From: UBA2589 sp038120095
Lineage (GTDB): Bacteria; Gemmatimonadota; Gemmatimonadetes; Longimicrobiales; Gaopeijiaceae
NCBI GenBank assembly: GCA_038120095.1
Contig: JAYOKZ010000011.1
Location: 12,216-76,215 of the forward strand
Direction: 5' to 3'
DNA length: 64,000 nucleotides
Position 1 is the first letter of the stretch; every line of letters starts with the position of its first letter. The translations under genes and the position numbers were made by a program. The notes below the pieces were generated by a model. It was given only the letters and a program-made list of their open reading frames with translations. It made no database searches and was not told the DNA's origin. This document shows, one piece after another, positions 33,995 through 41,697 of this stretch.

Positions 33995-35503
33995 TTGACC
34001 ACGATCCTCGTCATCCTCTGCGTCGTCCTCCTCGTCGCGTTGTACGACGTCACGCAGAGGAAGCACGCCATTCTCCGGAATTTTCCGGTCATCGGTCACT
34101 TCCGGTACATCCTCGAGCGGATCGGCCCCGAACTTCGGCAGTACATCGTCACCTCCAACAACGAGGAGCTGCCGTTCTCCAGAGACGACCGGAGCTGGGT
34201 GTACGCGTCCGCAAAGAAGCAGAACAATTACACCGGATTCGGCACGGACGACGATCTGGAACGATCCTCGAACTACCTGATCATCAAGCATCAGGCTCTC
34301 GGCGAACCCGTCGAGGATCGCCCGGCAGAAGGCTACCCTCTGCCCTGCGCAAAAATCCTCGGCGGCCACCGCAATCGCGTCCATGCGTTTCGACCGGCAT
34401 CAGTGATCAACATCAGCGGCATGAGCTTCGGGTCGCTATCGGCCCCGGCCGTGGAGGCGCTCAATCGGGGGTGCCAGATCGCCGACTGCCTGCACAACAC
34501 CGGGGAGGGCGGGATCTCTCCGCACCACCTGCACGGTGGTGAACTGATCTGGCAGCTCGGCACGGGCTATTTCGGGGCCCGAACACCGGATGGCGCATTC
34601 GACTTGAGCGAGTGCGCCCGGAAAGTCGAGGCTCACCCGGTGAAAGCGATCGAGATCAAGCTGAGTCAGGGTGCCAAGCCCGGGTTGGGAGGCGTTCTGC
34701 CGGGCGAAAAGGTCACCGCCGAGATTTCTCGCATCCGCGGTGTTCCGATCGGGCAGACGGTGATCAGCCCGTCGGGACACCGTTCATTCTCCACGGCTGA
34801 CGAGTTGCTCGATTTCGTGGAAGGAGTGGCCGACGCCACCGGTCTCCCCGTCGGCATCAAGTCGGCCGTCGGACTCCTGGGCTTCTGGAAGGACCTCGCC
34901 GATCGCATGGCCTCCGAGGAGCGGGGAGTCGATTTCATCGCGATCGACGGCGGGGAGGGTGGAACCGGAGCGGCTCCCTTCGCCTTTTCCGACCACGTCG
35001 CACTCCCGTTCAAGATCGGCTTCAGCCGCGTCTACCGCATTTTTGCGGAGAGGGGGGTGCACCAGAAGGTGGTTTGGATCGGAGCCGGCAAACTCGGCTT
35101 TCCGGAGGCTGCGCTCATGAGCTTCTGCCTCGGAGTCGACATGGTCGCGGTGGCTCGCGAGGCCATGATGGCCATCGGATGCATCCAGGCCCAACGCTGC
35201 CATACGGGCCACTGCCCCACGGGGGTTGCGACACAGAACGCGTGGCTCGTTCGCGGTCTTGACCCGACCGACAAGGCGGCACGTCTGGCGAACTACGTGA
35301 TCACGCTTCGCAAGGAGCTGAGTCTCCTGAGCCATGCGTGCGGAGTACAGCATCCGGGACTACTCACAGCCAAACACATGGAGGTGCTCGACGGGCACTT
35401 CGGCAGTCGCCCCCTCCACGAGGTCTTCGATTACGAGGAGGGGTGGGAGCTGCCTTCGGATGCGGACCGACGGCGTCTGCTCGAGGTCATGCATCGCGCG
35501 TGA
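33995..35503 (+). CDS. FMN-binding glutamate-synthase-like membrane-anchored oxidoreductase
   Basis: 502 aa from a TTG at 33995 with AAGGAG 7 bp upstream. One N-terminal membrane helix (ILVILCVVLLVALYDV) is followed by a full FMN TIM-barrel related to the GltB synthase domain: SGMSFGSLSAPAVEAL, GEGGISPHH, IKLSQGAKPGLGG, DFIAIDGGEGGTGAAP, and the 3Fe-4S ligands in CIQAQRCHTGHCPTGVATQ. It lacks the glutamine amidotransferase domain of GltB, so it cannot use glutamine amide the normal way; relatives are annotated as FMN-binding glutamate synthase family proteins of unknown substrate. Probably a redox enzyme at the membrane, perhaps passing electrons to quinone. Confidence 0.88.
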   Translation: MTTILVILCVVLLVALYDVTQRKHAILRNFPVIGHFRYILERIGPELRQYIVTSNNEELPFSRDDRSWVYASAKKQNNYTGFGTDDDLERSSNYLIIKHQALGEPVEDRPAEGYPLPCAKILGGHRNRVHAFRPASVINISGMSFGSLSAPAVEALNRGCQIADCLHNTGEGGISPHHLHGGELIWQLGTGYFGARTPDGAFDLSECARKVEAHPVKAIEIKLSQGAKPGLGGVLPGEKVTAEISRIRGVPIGQTVISPSGHRSFSTADELLDFVEGVADATGLPVGIKSAVGLLGFWKDLADRMASEERGVDFIAIDGGEGGTGAAPFAFSDHVALPFKIGFSRVYRIFAERGVHQKVVWIGAGKLGFPEAALMSFCLGVDMVAVAREAMMAIGCIQAQRCHTGHCPTGVATQNAWLVRGLDPTDKAARLANYVITLRKELSLLSHACGVQHPGLLTAKHMEVLDGHFGSRPLHEVFDYEEGWELPSDADRRRLLEVMHRA

Positions 35504-35505
35504 CC

Positions 35506-36162
35506 ATGTCGGAAGACGCCGTGGCGGGCCTCACCATGAGCCTGTTCCTCTTCGTCATGGTCGTCCTGCCGTGGTTCATCACCGGCCGAGCGTCTCGTGC
35601 GGCTGAACCCACGTCCGAGGCCCGCCTGTGGGTCGCTCTGGCAGTTCTGCAGCTTGCGATCTGGTCCACGCTCGGTCCGGCCGAACGACTCGCCACGGCA
35701 GAAGATGGCCGGCTCCTGCTGCTCCTCCCGACGGTCGCGACGATCGCGATCATCTCCGTGATATGGACCGGGTGTCGACGATATGGTTTCCCAAATCTCC
35801 TGGAACTCCTCGCCGCGGCCGGACTTGCGTCGGCCCTCGGGATGGTCCTCGTGCGTTCCGGACTCCCACCACACGAGCGAACCCACCTTTTCGAATACGG
35901 CATCGTTGCTCTGGTGGCCTATTCCGCGCTTCTCGTGAGGCGTCACTCGGGCCGCCGGACTTTTCATCCATGGCCGGCTGCCTTCGTTCTGGCTTCCTCG
36001 CTCGGGGTCATCGACGAGCTTCTTCAGAACTTCGTGCCCAACCGGGTCTTCGACCCGATCGACATCCTGTTCAATACACTTTCCGTCGTGCTCGCCCTCA
36101 CGTCCGTGGCCGTGATGCACGGCGTTCGAAAGCTGACCGGATCTCCGCGACTCAATCGATGA
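35506..36162 (+). CDS. VanZ-like membrane protein
   Basis: 218 aa, about six membrane helices. The VanZ-like signature is in the second half: ERTHLFEYGIVALVAYSALL and GVIDELLQNFVPNRVFDPIDILFN, with the conserved His, Glu and Asp residues. VanZ confers low-level teicoplanin resistance; most relatives have no known role. Its ATG at 35506 follows the FMN enzyme stop by 2 bp, so the pair is co-transcribed. Its stop overlaps the end of the convergent cotransporter gene by 11 bp. Confidence 0.78.
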   Translation: MSEDAVAGLTMSLFLFVMVVLPWFITGRASRAAEPTSEARLWVALAVLQLAIWSTLGPAERLATAEDGRLLLLLPTVATIAIISVIWTGCRRYGFPNLLELLAAAGLASALGMVLVRSGLPPHERTHLFEYGIVALVAYSALLVRRHSGRRTFHPWPAAFVLASSLGVIDELLQNFVPNRVFDPIDILFNTLSVVLALTSVAVMHGVRKLTGSPRLNR

Positions 36163-38395
36163 AGATCGTCTCCTCCGCGGAGACGAAGAGGACATCGCGC
36201 AGCTCCGGGAAACGAAGGAATACATCTCCCCGACGTTGACGAAGGCGGTGGTCCGCAAATCCCACCATGACCAGGTCTGCCTGGGCGGAGCGTGCTTCGA
36301 CCAGACGTTCGAAGTCGATCGAATCATCCGTCGGGATCACAAGGACGTTCTTCTCGCTGATCAAGAGGCGACCTTCCGAGATCATCTCATGGATGCCCTC
36401 GCTTCGCTCTTTCACCTCGGACCGGGGATAGGCTGCGAAGAGGCTCACCTCCGCTCCCTGCCAGTCGCGGTGGCCGAGAAGGATGTACGACAGAAGGATC
36501 ATGAGGTTTGCGTTGCGGGCGTCATGCCAGGTCAGCCACACATGGATGCTCTTCCGTGTCCCGAAAAAGTTGTCCCCGTGGCGAAGAACCAGCCGATCCA
36601 TGTGGGGGGCACCGGCCATCAACATGCCATCGACGACCTCCTCGAGCACCGAGGGAGGATCATGCCGCCCGAATTCGAGCAACAGTGCGTTGTTCTCCAT
36701 GCCCGAGATGCCCGGCATCTGGAGGCCCTGCCCCAGCGCCGATGTCATCGAGGGGCTGATGACCGCGTCCATGTAGATCGCACCCTTCCGCTGACGCATC
36801 GCCTGAATCAGCCGCTCCCGCACCTCCTGACTCGCCTCGAAATTTTCCTGATTCAGTCGCCCCTCGATGTGGTGAAAGTACGTCCCGAATCCATACCGGT
36901 GGCACAACCACTCCAGAAACTGGAGAGGTGCTGATCGGTCGAACGTCCGAGAGGAAATCGAAATCACGCTCGGTCGCCAGTCGTCGGGAGGCATGTTCTG
37001 CAGTCGGATCTGCATGTGACGCGTGAGCTGCGTCATGACGCCCTGAAAGATCTGAGCAAGGTCGTCCTGGCCCTGACGGCCTCTGCGGATGACCTCATAC
37101 AGACCGACCATCACGAGAATGGCGCCGAGGGCGAAGAGAAGATCCATCTGAAGCATCAGAACCAGGCACATGACGGCGCCGATCAGGCTCAGATACCATT
37201 TCGATCGGAAGCTCGGCCGGTACGACGGCCTCGCCGCAAAGTGCTCCAGGAAGGAAATCGCACAGAGCGCCCCGTACGTGACCATGAAGAACATCGAAAC
37301 GATTCTCGCGACCATGTCGACATTGCCCAGCAACACGAAGACGACGGCGATCGCCGAGGTCACGAGCGTGGCATTTCTCGGCTCGTTCGTCGCACCGACC
37401 CCCTCGGCAACGAAGGAATTCAACCGAGGTCGCGGGATGACAGCGTCACTTCCGAGAGCCTGAAGGGTTCGGGGCGCGACCAGGATCGACCCAATCGCGG
37501 AAGATATCGTCGCACACGCCAGCCCGATCGGGATGATGGGGCCCCAGATCGCGATATCACTCATGATGAAGTAGTTGTCGGCCAGGTCTCCGGAGGACAC
37601 CGACACCGCCAGCTTCACGACGACCAGCACGTAGACCAGCATGCCCGTCAGCGTTGCCATCATGATCCCCATGGGGATCGAGCGTCGAGGCTCGGCGAGA
37701 TCCCCGGACAGCCCTACGCCCGCGGTCATGCCCGTGAAGGCCGGAAAGACGATCGCGAACACGAGCATGAAGGGGTCTGGATCGTTCAGATCGGAGAGAA
37801 CCCCGACGGAGCCGGGCTGCATGGAGGCCGGGCTCGATCCGGCAAAGAACATCGCCAGCGAGAGCGCCAGGACACTGGCCACAACCCACAGCGCCTTGAC
37901 ACCGAGATCAGCCCCCTTCCTGAGGACCACCCCGACGAGAACGATCGTCGCAGGGAGAGAGACGTACCTCGGATCGAAGGCGATCCCGAAGAGTCCCTCG
38001 AACGCCGGCGCCCACGGCTGGAACGCCTCGGCAAACGCGATCATGTAGAAGGCGACGGAAATAGCCTGAGACAGGTACAGACTGATCCCGATAGCTCCGC
38101 CGATCGTGATGCCGAACGACCTCGAGATGATGAAGTATTCGCCCCCGCCCTCCACCCTCCGATTGGTCGCGATCTCGGCGATCGCGAGAGCCGTCGGGAT
38201 CGTAACGAGGTGTCCCAGGAGGATGATCAGAATTGCCCCGGCAAGGCCCGTATGTCCGACCGCGTAGCCGAAACGCAGGAACATGACCGCGCCCAGGATC
38301 GTGCTCACGCTTGCGAGAAACACCGGCGCGGTACCGAACCCATGACCCTGCCGAACCTCGGTGGCCGCCGGACTCACCAGTCTGCCGTCACTCAT
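36152..38395 (-). CDS. SLC12-type cation-chloride cotransporter (APC superfamily)
   Basis: 747 aa from the ATG at 38395. About 12 membrane helices in residues ~25-420, followed by a ~320-residue cytosolic domain, the layout of eukaryotic NKCC/KCC proteins and their bacterial relatives. Visible marks: FLASVSTILGAVMFLRFGYAVG, AIAEIATNRRVEGGGEYFIISRSFG, FPAFTGMTAGVGLSGDLAEPRRSIP, and the C-terminal block with QFLEWLCHRYGFGTYF, VDGMLMAGAPHMDRLVLRHG and HVWLTWHDARNANLMILLSYILLG. The family moves Cl- with K+ and/or Na+; some members carry amino acids. Last gene of a three-gene operon; its ATG overlaps the RdhA-like stop by 4 bp, which fixes the start. Confidence 0.85.
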   Translation of the reverse strand: MSDGRLVSPAATEVRQGHGFGTAPVFLASVSTILGAVMFLRFGYAVGHTGLAGAILIILLGHLVTIPTALAIAEIATNRRVEGGGEYFIISRSFGITIGGAIGISLYLSQAISVAFYMIAFAEAFQPWAPAFEGLFGIAFDPRYVSLPATIVLVGVVLRKGADLGVKALWVVASVLALSLAMFFAGSSPASMQPGSVGVLSDLNDPDPFMLVFAIVFPAFTGMTAGVGLSGDLAEPRRSIPMGIMMATLTGMLVYVLVVVKLAVSVSSGDLADNYFIMSDIAIWGPIIPIGLACATISSAIGSILVAPRTLQALGSDAVIPRPRLNSFVAEGVGATNEPRNATLVTSAIAVVFVLLGNVDMVARIVSMFFMVTYGALCAISFLEHFAARPSYRPSFRSKWYLSLIGAVMCLVLMLQMDLLFALGAILVMVGLYEVIRRGRQGQDDLAQIFQGVMTQLTRHMQIRLQNMPPDDWRPSVISISSRTFDRSAPLQFLEWLCHRYGFGTYFHHIEGRLNQENFEASQEVRERLIQAMRQRKGAIYMDAVISPSMTSALGQGLQMPGISGMENNALLLEFGRHDPPSVLEEVVDGMLMAGAPHMDRLVLRHGDNFFGTRKSIHVWLTWHDARNANLMILLSYILLGHRDWQGAEVSLFAAYPRSEVKERSEGIHEMISEGRLLISEKNVLVIPTDDSIDFERLVEARSAQADLVMVGFADHRLRQRRGDVFLRFPELRDVLFVSAEETIFID

Positions 38396-39618
38396 TCGTT
38401 CCTCCCGGAAGCCCACCACTGTCCCGGGTCAATCCTTCGACCCGGGGCGAAGCGATCCGCAAGCCACAGGGCGACACGTCGCAGACGCGTACCTGCAAGC
38501 CAGCGCCATGCCCGTGCGAGTGCCTTCGAAAAATCGCGATTGTACGGACAGACCCGAACGCAGATCGAGCAATCGGAGTTCTGGTTCGACCAGAACTTGA
38601 AGCACGGCTCTGCGTCGACGGTCCATTTCTTCACGCCGACGATGTTCGACCGGTTGTAGACCTCGTCGGTTGGGGGTCCATCCGGTATGGCGTTGACCGG
38701 ACAGGCCTGGGAGCAGCGCCGGCACACCTCACAGAATGCCCTCACCCCGAACGACTTCGGACGATCCGGCTCCAGGGGCAAGTCCGTGAAGATCTTCCCG
38801 ATCCGCACGCGCGGACCAAACTCCTCGGTGATCAGCAGACCGTGGCGTCCGTACTCGCCCAGTCCCGCCTTCAGGGCCAGTGGAATGGCCAGGGCCGTGT
38901 CGTTCATGGTGGCCACGGCGCGGTAGCCCAGATTCTGGACGTATTGTGCCAGCCCGAGCAGAACGAGGGTGTCGTGCGAGTACCCGATCCCCGTTGCCGT
39001 CCCACTCAACGCCGACGGAACGGTGTCGATCAAGTCCCGGTCCATCTGCTGAGCGATCACGATCACGTTCGGCAGATCGGTCGGCAGCTCCTGCGGCTTC
39101 TCCGTCTCACCCAGCCGTGAATAGGCGTGGGAATACACCCAGCGGTGGTCGTACTCCGTAACGCCGACGAGGTCGGCGCCGAACACGCGCCCGACGTGCT
39201 TGATCTCGCGAGACATGTCGGCAGGCGAGTCGACGGGGACCCGCTCGCCCGGTCCCTGACGATGAACCGTGAAGGGATCGAGGAAGCCCTCGCGACGATT
39301 CTCGTCTTCCTTCAGTTCGGCGAAGATGTCCGGCAGATGCCACGACGCATTTCGAAGCGCATAGTCTTTCTGGCGAAATCCTTCGGCCTTTTTCCACGTC
39401 TTGAGGGGTGTCCGGTAGGTTTCGAAGAACCGGTCCGTGCGGTCTGATCGGACATCCGGATCCCAGAACGCCCGGGAATAGATGTCGTTCTTCTGACTGA
39501 ACCTCTCGAAGTTCGCGAGCACCTCGAAGCCCGCTTCTTCGTCGGACACGCGGCGAGTGGTAGCGCGCGCGCCAGGCGGCCCCGAACCGCCCGACGACTC
39601 CGAGTCAACACGCGTCAT
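38392..39618 (-). CDS. Reductive-dehalogenase-like Fe-S protein (RdhA family, no Tat signal)
   Basis: 408 aa, cytoplasmic: no Tat or Sec signal. The core matches RdhA: VGVTEYDHRWVYS, a GYRAVATMNDTALAIPLALKAG strand-helix, GLGEYGRHGLLITEEFGPRVRIGK, FTDLPLEPDRP, then two 4Fe-4S sites: Cys296/299/302/306 (CEVCRRCSQACPVNAI) and Cys339/350/353/357 (CSICVRVCPYN). Respiratory RdhAs have a Tat signal and an RdhB anchor; catabolic types have a fused flavin reductase. This one has neither. Cobalamin is expected as cofactor by homology, but the residues are not diagnostic; epoxyqueuosine-reductase-like chemistry is the alternative. Coupled by 4-bp overlaps to the AAA ATPase before and the cotransporter after it. 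Confidence 0.82.
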   Translation of the reverse strand: MTRVDSESSGGSGPPGARATTRRVSDEEAGFEVLANFERFSQKNDIYSRAFWDPDVRSDRTDRFFETYRTPLKTWKKAEGFRQKDYALRNASWHLPDIFAELKEDENRREGFLDPFTVHRQGPGERVPVDSPADMSREIKHVGRVFGADLVGVTEYDHRWVYSHAYSRLGETEKPQELPTDLPNVIVIAQQMDRDLIDTVPSALSGTATGIGYSHDTLVLLGLAQYVQNLGYRAVATMNDTALAIPLALKAGLGEYGRHGLLITEEFGPRVRIGKIFTDLPLEPDRPKSFGVRAFCEVCRRCSQACPVNAIPDGPPTDEVYNRSNIVGVKKWTVDAEPCFKFWSNQNSDCSICVRVCPYNRDFSKALARAWRWLAGTRLRRVALWLADRFAPGRRIDPGQWWASGRNE

Positions 39619-40472
39619 GCTCCCGCCTCCCAGATCATGCGCAGATATCGCTCCGGCGCCCGAAGAAAATCTCGCATCAGCGCAACCGACGGAAGTTCAT
39701 CGTAGCTCACCGGCCGAACCACCCCGTCGTCGAACGAGTAGATCCGCGCGGCGGGAATCGCCATGAGAATCGGTGAGTGCGTGGCGATCACGAACTGGCC
39801 TCCTCGGCTCAAGGCGTCCCGGATCATCGCAACCAACCCAAGCTGGCTCTGAGGCGACAGCGCCGCCTCAGGCTCGTCGAGGAGAAACAGGCCACGAGGG
39901 ACGAGTCTCTCGCGAAACAGCTGAAGAAACGCCTCACCGTGCGACCGCGCGTCGGGGTCCGGACCGTACCGAGCTTCGAATGCATGGATCGAGGCTCGAT
40001 GAGGCCCCTTCGCGAGCCGACGCGCATAGTCGGAAGAGCCTGCGAGTTCCACGTCGATGCGCTCCAGTTCCTGCGCGTGCTCGGCACGACGCGTCGCGAG
40101 GCTCTTCTGAAACCCGAAAAAGTCCTCCGCTCGCAGGAAGAATCCGCGGTGTGTCCGGACCCTCCAGCTGAGCCGGATGCGCGTCGCCAGACGGCGCTGC
40201 GGTTCCAGGGTCGGATCCGCAGCGGGCCGCGCCGAACCCACCGCAGGGAGACCGCAGGCGATCGCGAGTGCCTCGATGAGCGTCGACTTCCCGGTCCCGT
40301 TTTCACCCACGAACACCGTTACGGGCGCATCCAGGTCCAGCGTCTCCAAAGCAGCGATCGCCGGGACGGAAAACGGAAAACCGCGCTCCGAGCCGTCCGA
40401 ATATCGAAGGCCGCGAAGCTGGGCCAATCCTGTCGTCCCCTCTGCCTCAGGAATCTTCAGCTCACCATTCAT
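39615..40472 (-). CDS. AAA ATPase (COG3910-like, ABC/RecF-type head)
   Basis: 285 aa from the ATG at 40472; the frame runs to 40559 but MNGELKIPEAEG is the natural start. Walker A GENGTGKST at 56-64, Walker B LFLLDEPEAALSP, a switch His in FVIATHSPIL, and an inserted helical segment between them. Members of this group are small soluble ATPases of the ABC-head type that often accompany defence or uncharacterised operons; no function is known for this branch. First gene of an operon with the RdhA-like protein and cotransporter (ATGA junction). It may act as an ATP-dependent maturation or gating factor for them, which is inference. Confidence 0.8.
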   Translation of the reverse strand: MNGELKIPEAEGTTGLAQLRGLRYSDGSERGFPFSVPAIAALETLDLDAPVTVFVGENGTGKSTLIEALAIACGLPAVGSARPAADPTLEPQRRLATRIRLSWRVRTHRGFFLRAEDFFGFQKSLATRRAEHAQELERIDVELAGSSDYARRLAKGPHRASIHAFEARYGPDPDARSHGEAFLQLFRERLVPRGLFLLDEPEAALSPQSQLGLVAMIRDALSRGGQFVIATHSPILMAIPAARIYSFDDGVVRPVSYDELPSVALMRDFLRAPERYLRMIWEAGA

Positions 40473-40557
40473 CAATGATCGTGCGGCAAACGGAATTGAC
40501 AGGCAAATCCGACATTCCGAGCTTGGCAGCTTTTCCCTCCACGCCCGGACCCTTTCC

Positions 40558-41205
40558 ATGTTCCGACGTCCGATCGCTCTTGCTGCGACCCTGCTCGCAC
40601 TCCTTGCTGCGCCCCCGGTGCTCTTCGGTCAGGATCTGGAACGACCGGACGGCTGGATGACTCGATTCGACAACCCGGATGCAACGGAGTCCGATCTCGA
40701 GATGTTCGTCGAGATGCCGCCCGGATGGCACGTCACCACGGGACCGGCGGCCATCTTCTATCATCCCGACCAAACGGCCTCCGGTGATTTCCGTGCCGAA
40801 ATGGAAGTCTTCCTCTTTGACCCGGGCCAGCGGCGCGAGGCCTTCGGAATGTTTGTCGGAGGCATGGAACTGCAGAGCGCCGGGCAGGAGTACACGTACT
40901 TCCTGATCCGAAACGGTGGGCAGTACATCATCAAGCGTCGTGAGGGTACGGAGGCGCCAACGGTCAGGCCCTGGACGGGTCACAACTCCATCCTCTCGTT
41001 CGCGGATCGCGGGCAGGACAGCTCGGTCCGAAACACTCTCACGATCGAGGCGCAGGGAGATCGAGTCCGATTCCTGGTGAACGGCGACCGCGTGGACGAA
41101 CTGTCCAGGAGCGAGGTGCCGGTGGATGGGATCTTCGGGTTTAGAGCCAACCACGGCCTGAGCCTGCACATCTCGAAGCTCGCGGTGACGCCGCTCGGAT
41201 CCTAA
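40558..41205 (+). CDS. Secreted beta-sandwich protein (DUF1080-like)
   Basis: 215 aa with a signal peptide MFRRPIALAATLLALLAAPP cut near LFGQ. The mature part resembles the LamG/concanavalin-like sandwich found in 3-keto-disaccharide hydrolases and DUF1080 proteins: WHVTTGPAAIFYHPD, EMEVFLFDP, YTYFLIRNGGQYIIKRR, TLTIEAQGDRVRFLVNG and GIFGFRANHGLSLHISKLAV. No catalytic residues can be named. The frame extends upstream antisense to the AAA gene and is rejected. Its stop overlaps the stop of the convergent gene by 4 bp. Confidence 0.65.
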   Translation: MFRRPIALAATLLALLAAPPVLFGQDLERPDGWMTRFDNPDATESDLEMFVEMPPGWHVTTGPAAIFYHPDQTASGDFRAEMEVFLFDPGQRREAFGMFVGGMELQSAGQEYTYFLIRNGGQYIIKRREGTEAPTVRPWTGHNSILSFADRGQDSSVRNTLTIEAQGDRVRFLVNGDRVDELSRSEVPVDGIFGFRANHGLSLHISKLAVTPLGS

Positions 41206-41576
41206 CGGCCGCGGGCGAGGTCGCGGGTCACTGTGATGTCATCCTCGCTCCCCTGCACACCATCCGGGCCCATGGAGCCGACGGTATACGCCCGGCGGCT
41301 CGACTGGAGGTAGTAGAGGTTGTCCCACGGATCGAATTCCGAACTCGTATAATTTCGACGCAACCAGCCCTCGAAATTCCCGGGCAGACCCTCTCCTCTC
41401 CCCAGGCGAGAGTCGATCTGGTCCGCCATTGCCTCGAGCCGACCGGGAACGATGCGCGAGCCGATCGCGTCCATCACCGGCCGGATCGCGTCCGACTCGA
41501 TCTGCGCCCGCGTGCTCGGCACGGCCATGGCCACGGCAAGCACCACGAACAGCAGCATGATGAGTTTCTTGAGCAT
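41202..41576 (-). CDS. Secreted protein with a type II secretion GspG C-terminal-like domain
   Basis: 124 aa. Signal peptide MLKKLIMLLFVVLAVAMAVP cut near STRAQ. The C-terminal half (DPWDNLYYLQ, YTVGSMGPDGVQGSEDDITV) is the calcium-binding loop pattern of major pseudopilin GspG, but there is no prepilin cleavage site (no GFTLIE), so it is exported as a soluble protein and not built into a pseudopilus. The middle part (GRLEAMADQIDSRLGRGEGLP) may be helical. Calcium binding through the SEDD loop is plausible. Unknown role; a single-gene unit. Confidence 0.7.
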   Translation of the reverse strand: MLKKLIMLLFVVLAVAMAVPSTRAQIESDAIRPVMDAIGSRIVPGRLEAMADQIDSRLGRGEGLPGNFEGWLRRNYTSSEFDPWDNLYYLQSSRRAYTVGSMGPDGVQGSEDDITVTRDLARGR

Positions 41577-41697
41577 CCCTCGGATCTCTCCTGCGTCTCA
41601 CCTGACGAGCTATGTCAAGCTGAGAAGGTAGCAAGATTTCGGCCAGTTCGTTCTCTCTGCGAGTACCGGATCGTCCTGATCACGTCGTGCCGGAACA

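Noticed and set aside
37016..38659. Plus-strand open frame of 547 codons opposite the cotransporter
   Set aside because: Charged, repetitive composition with no domain; opposite a well-supported membrane protein.
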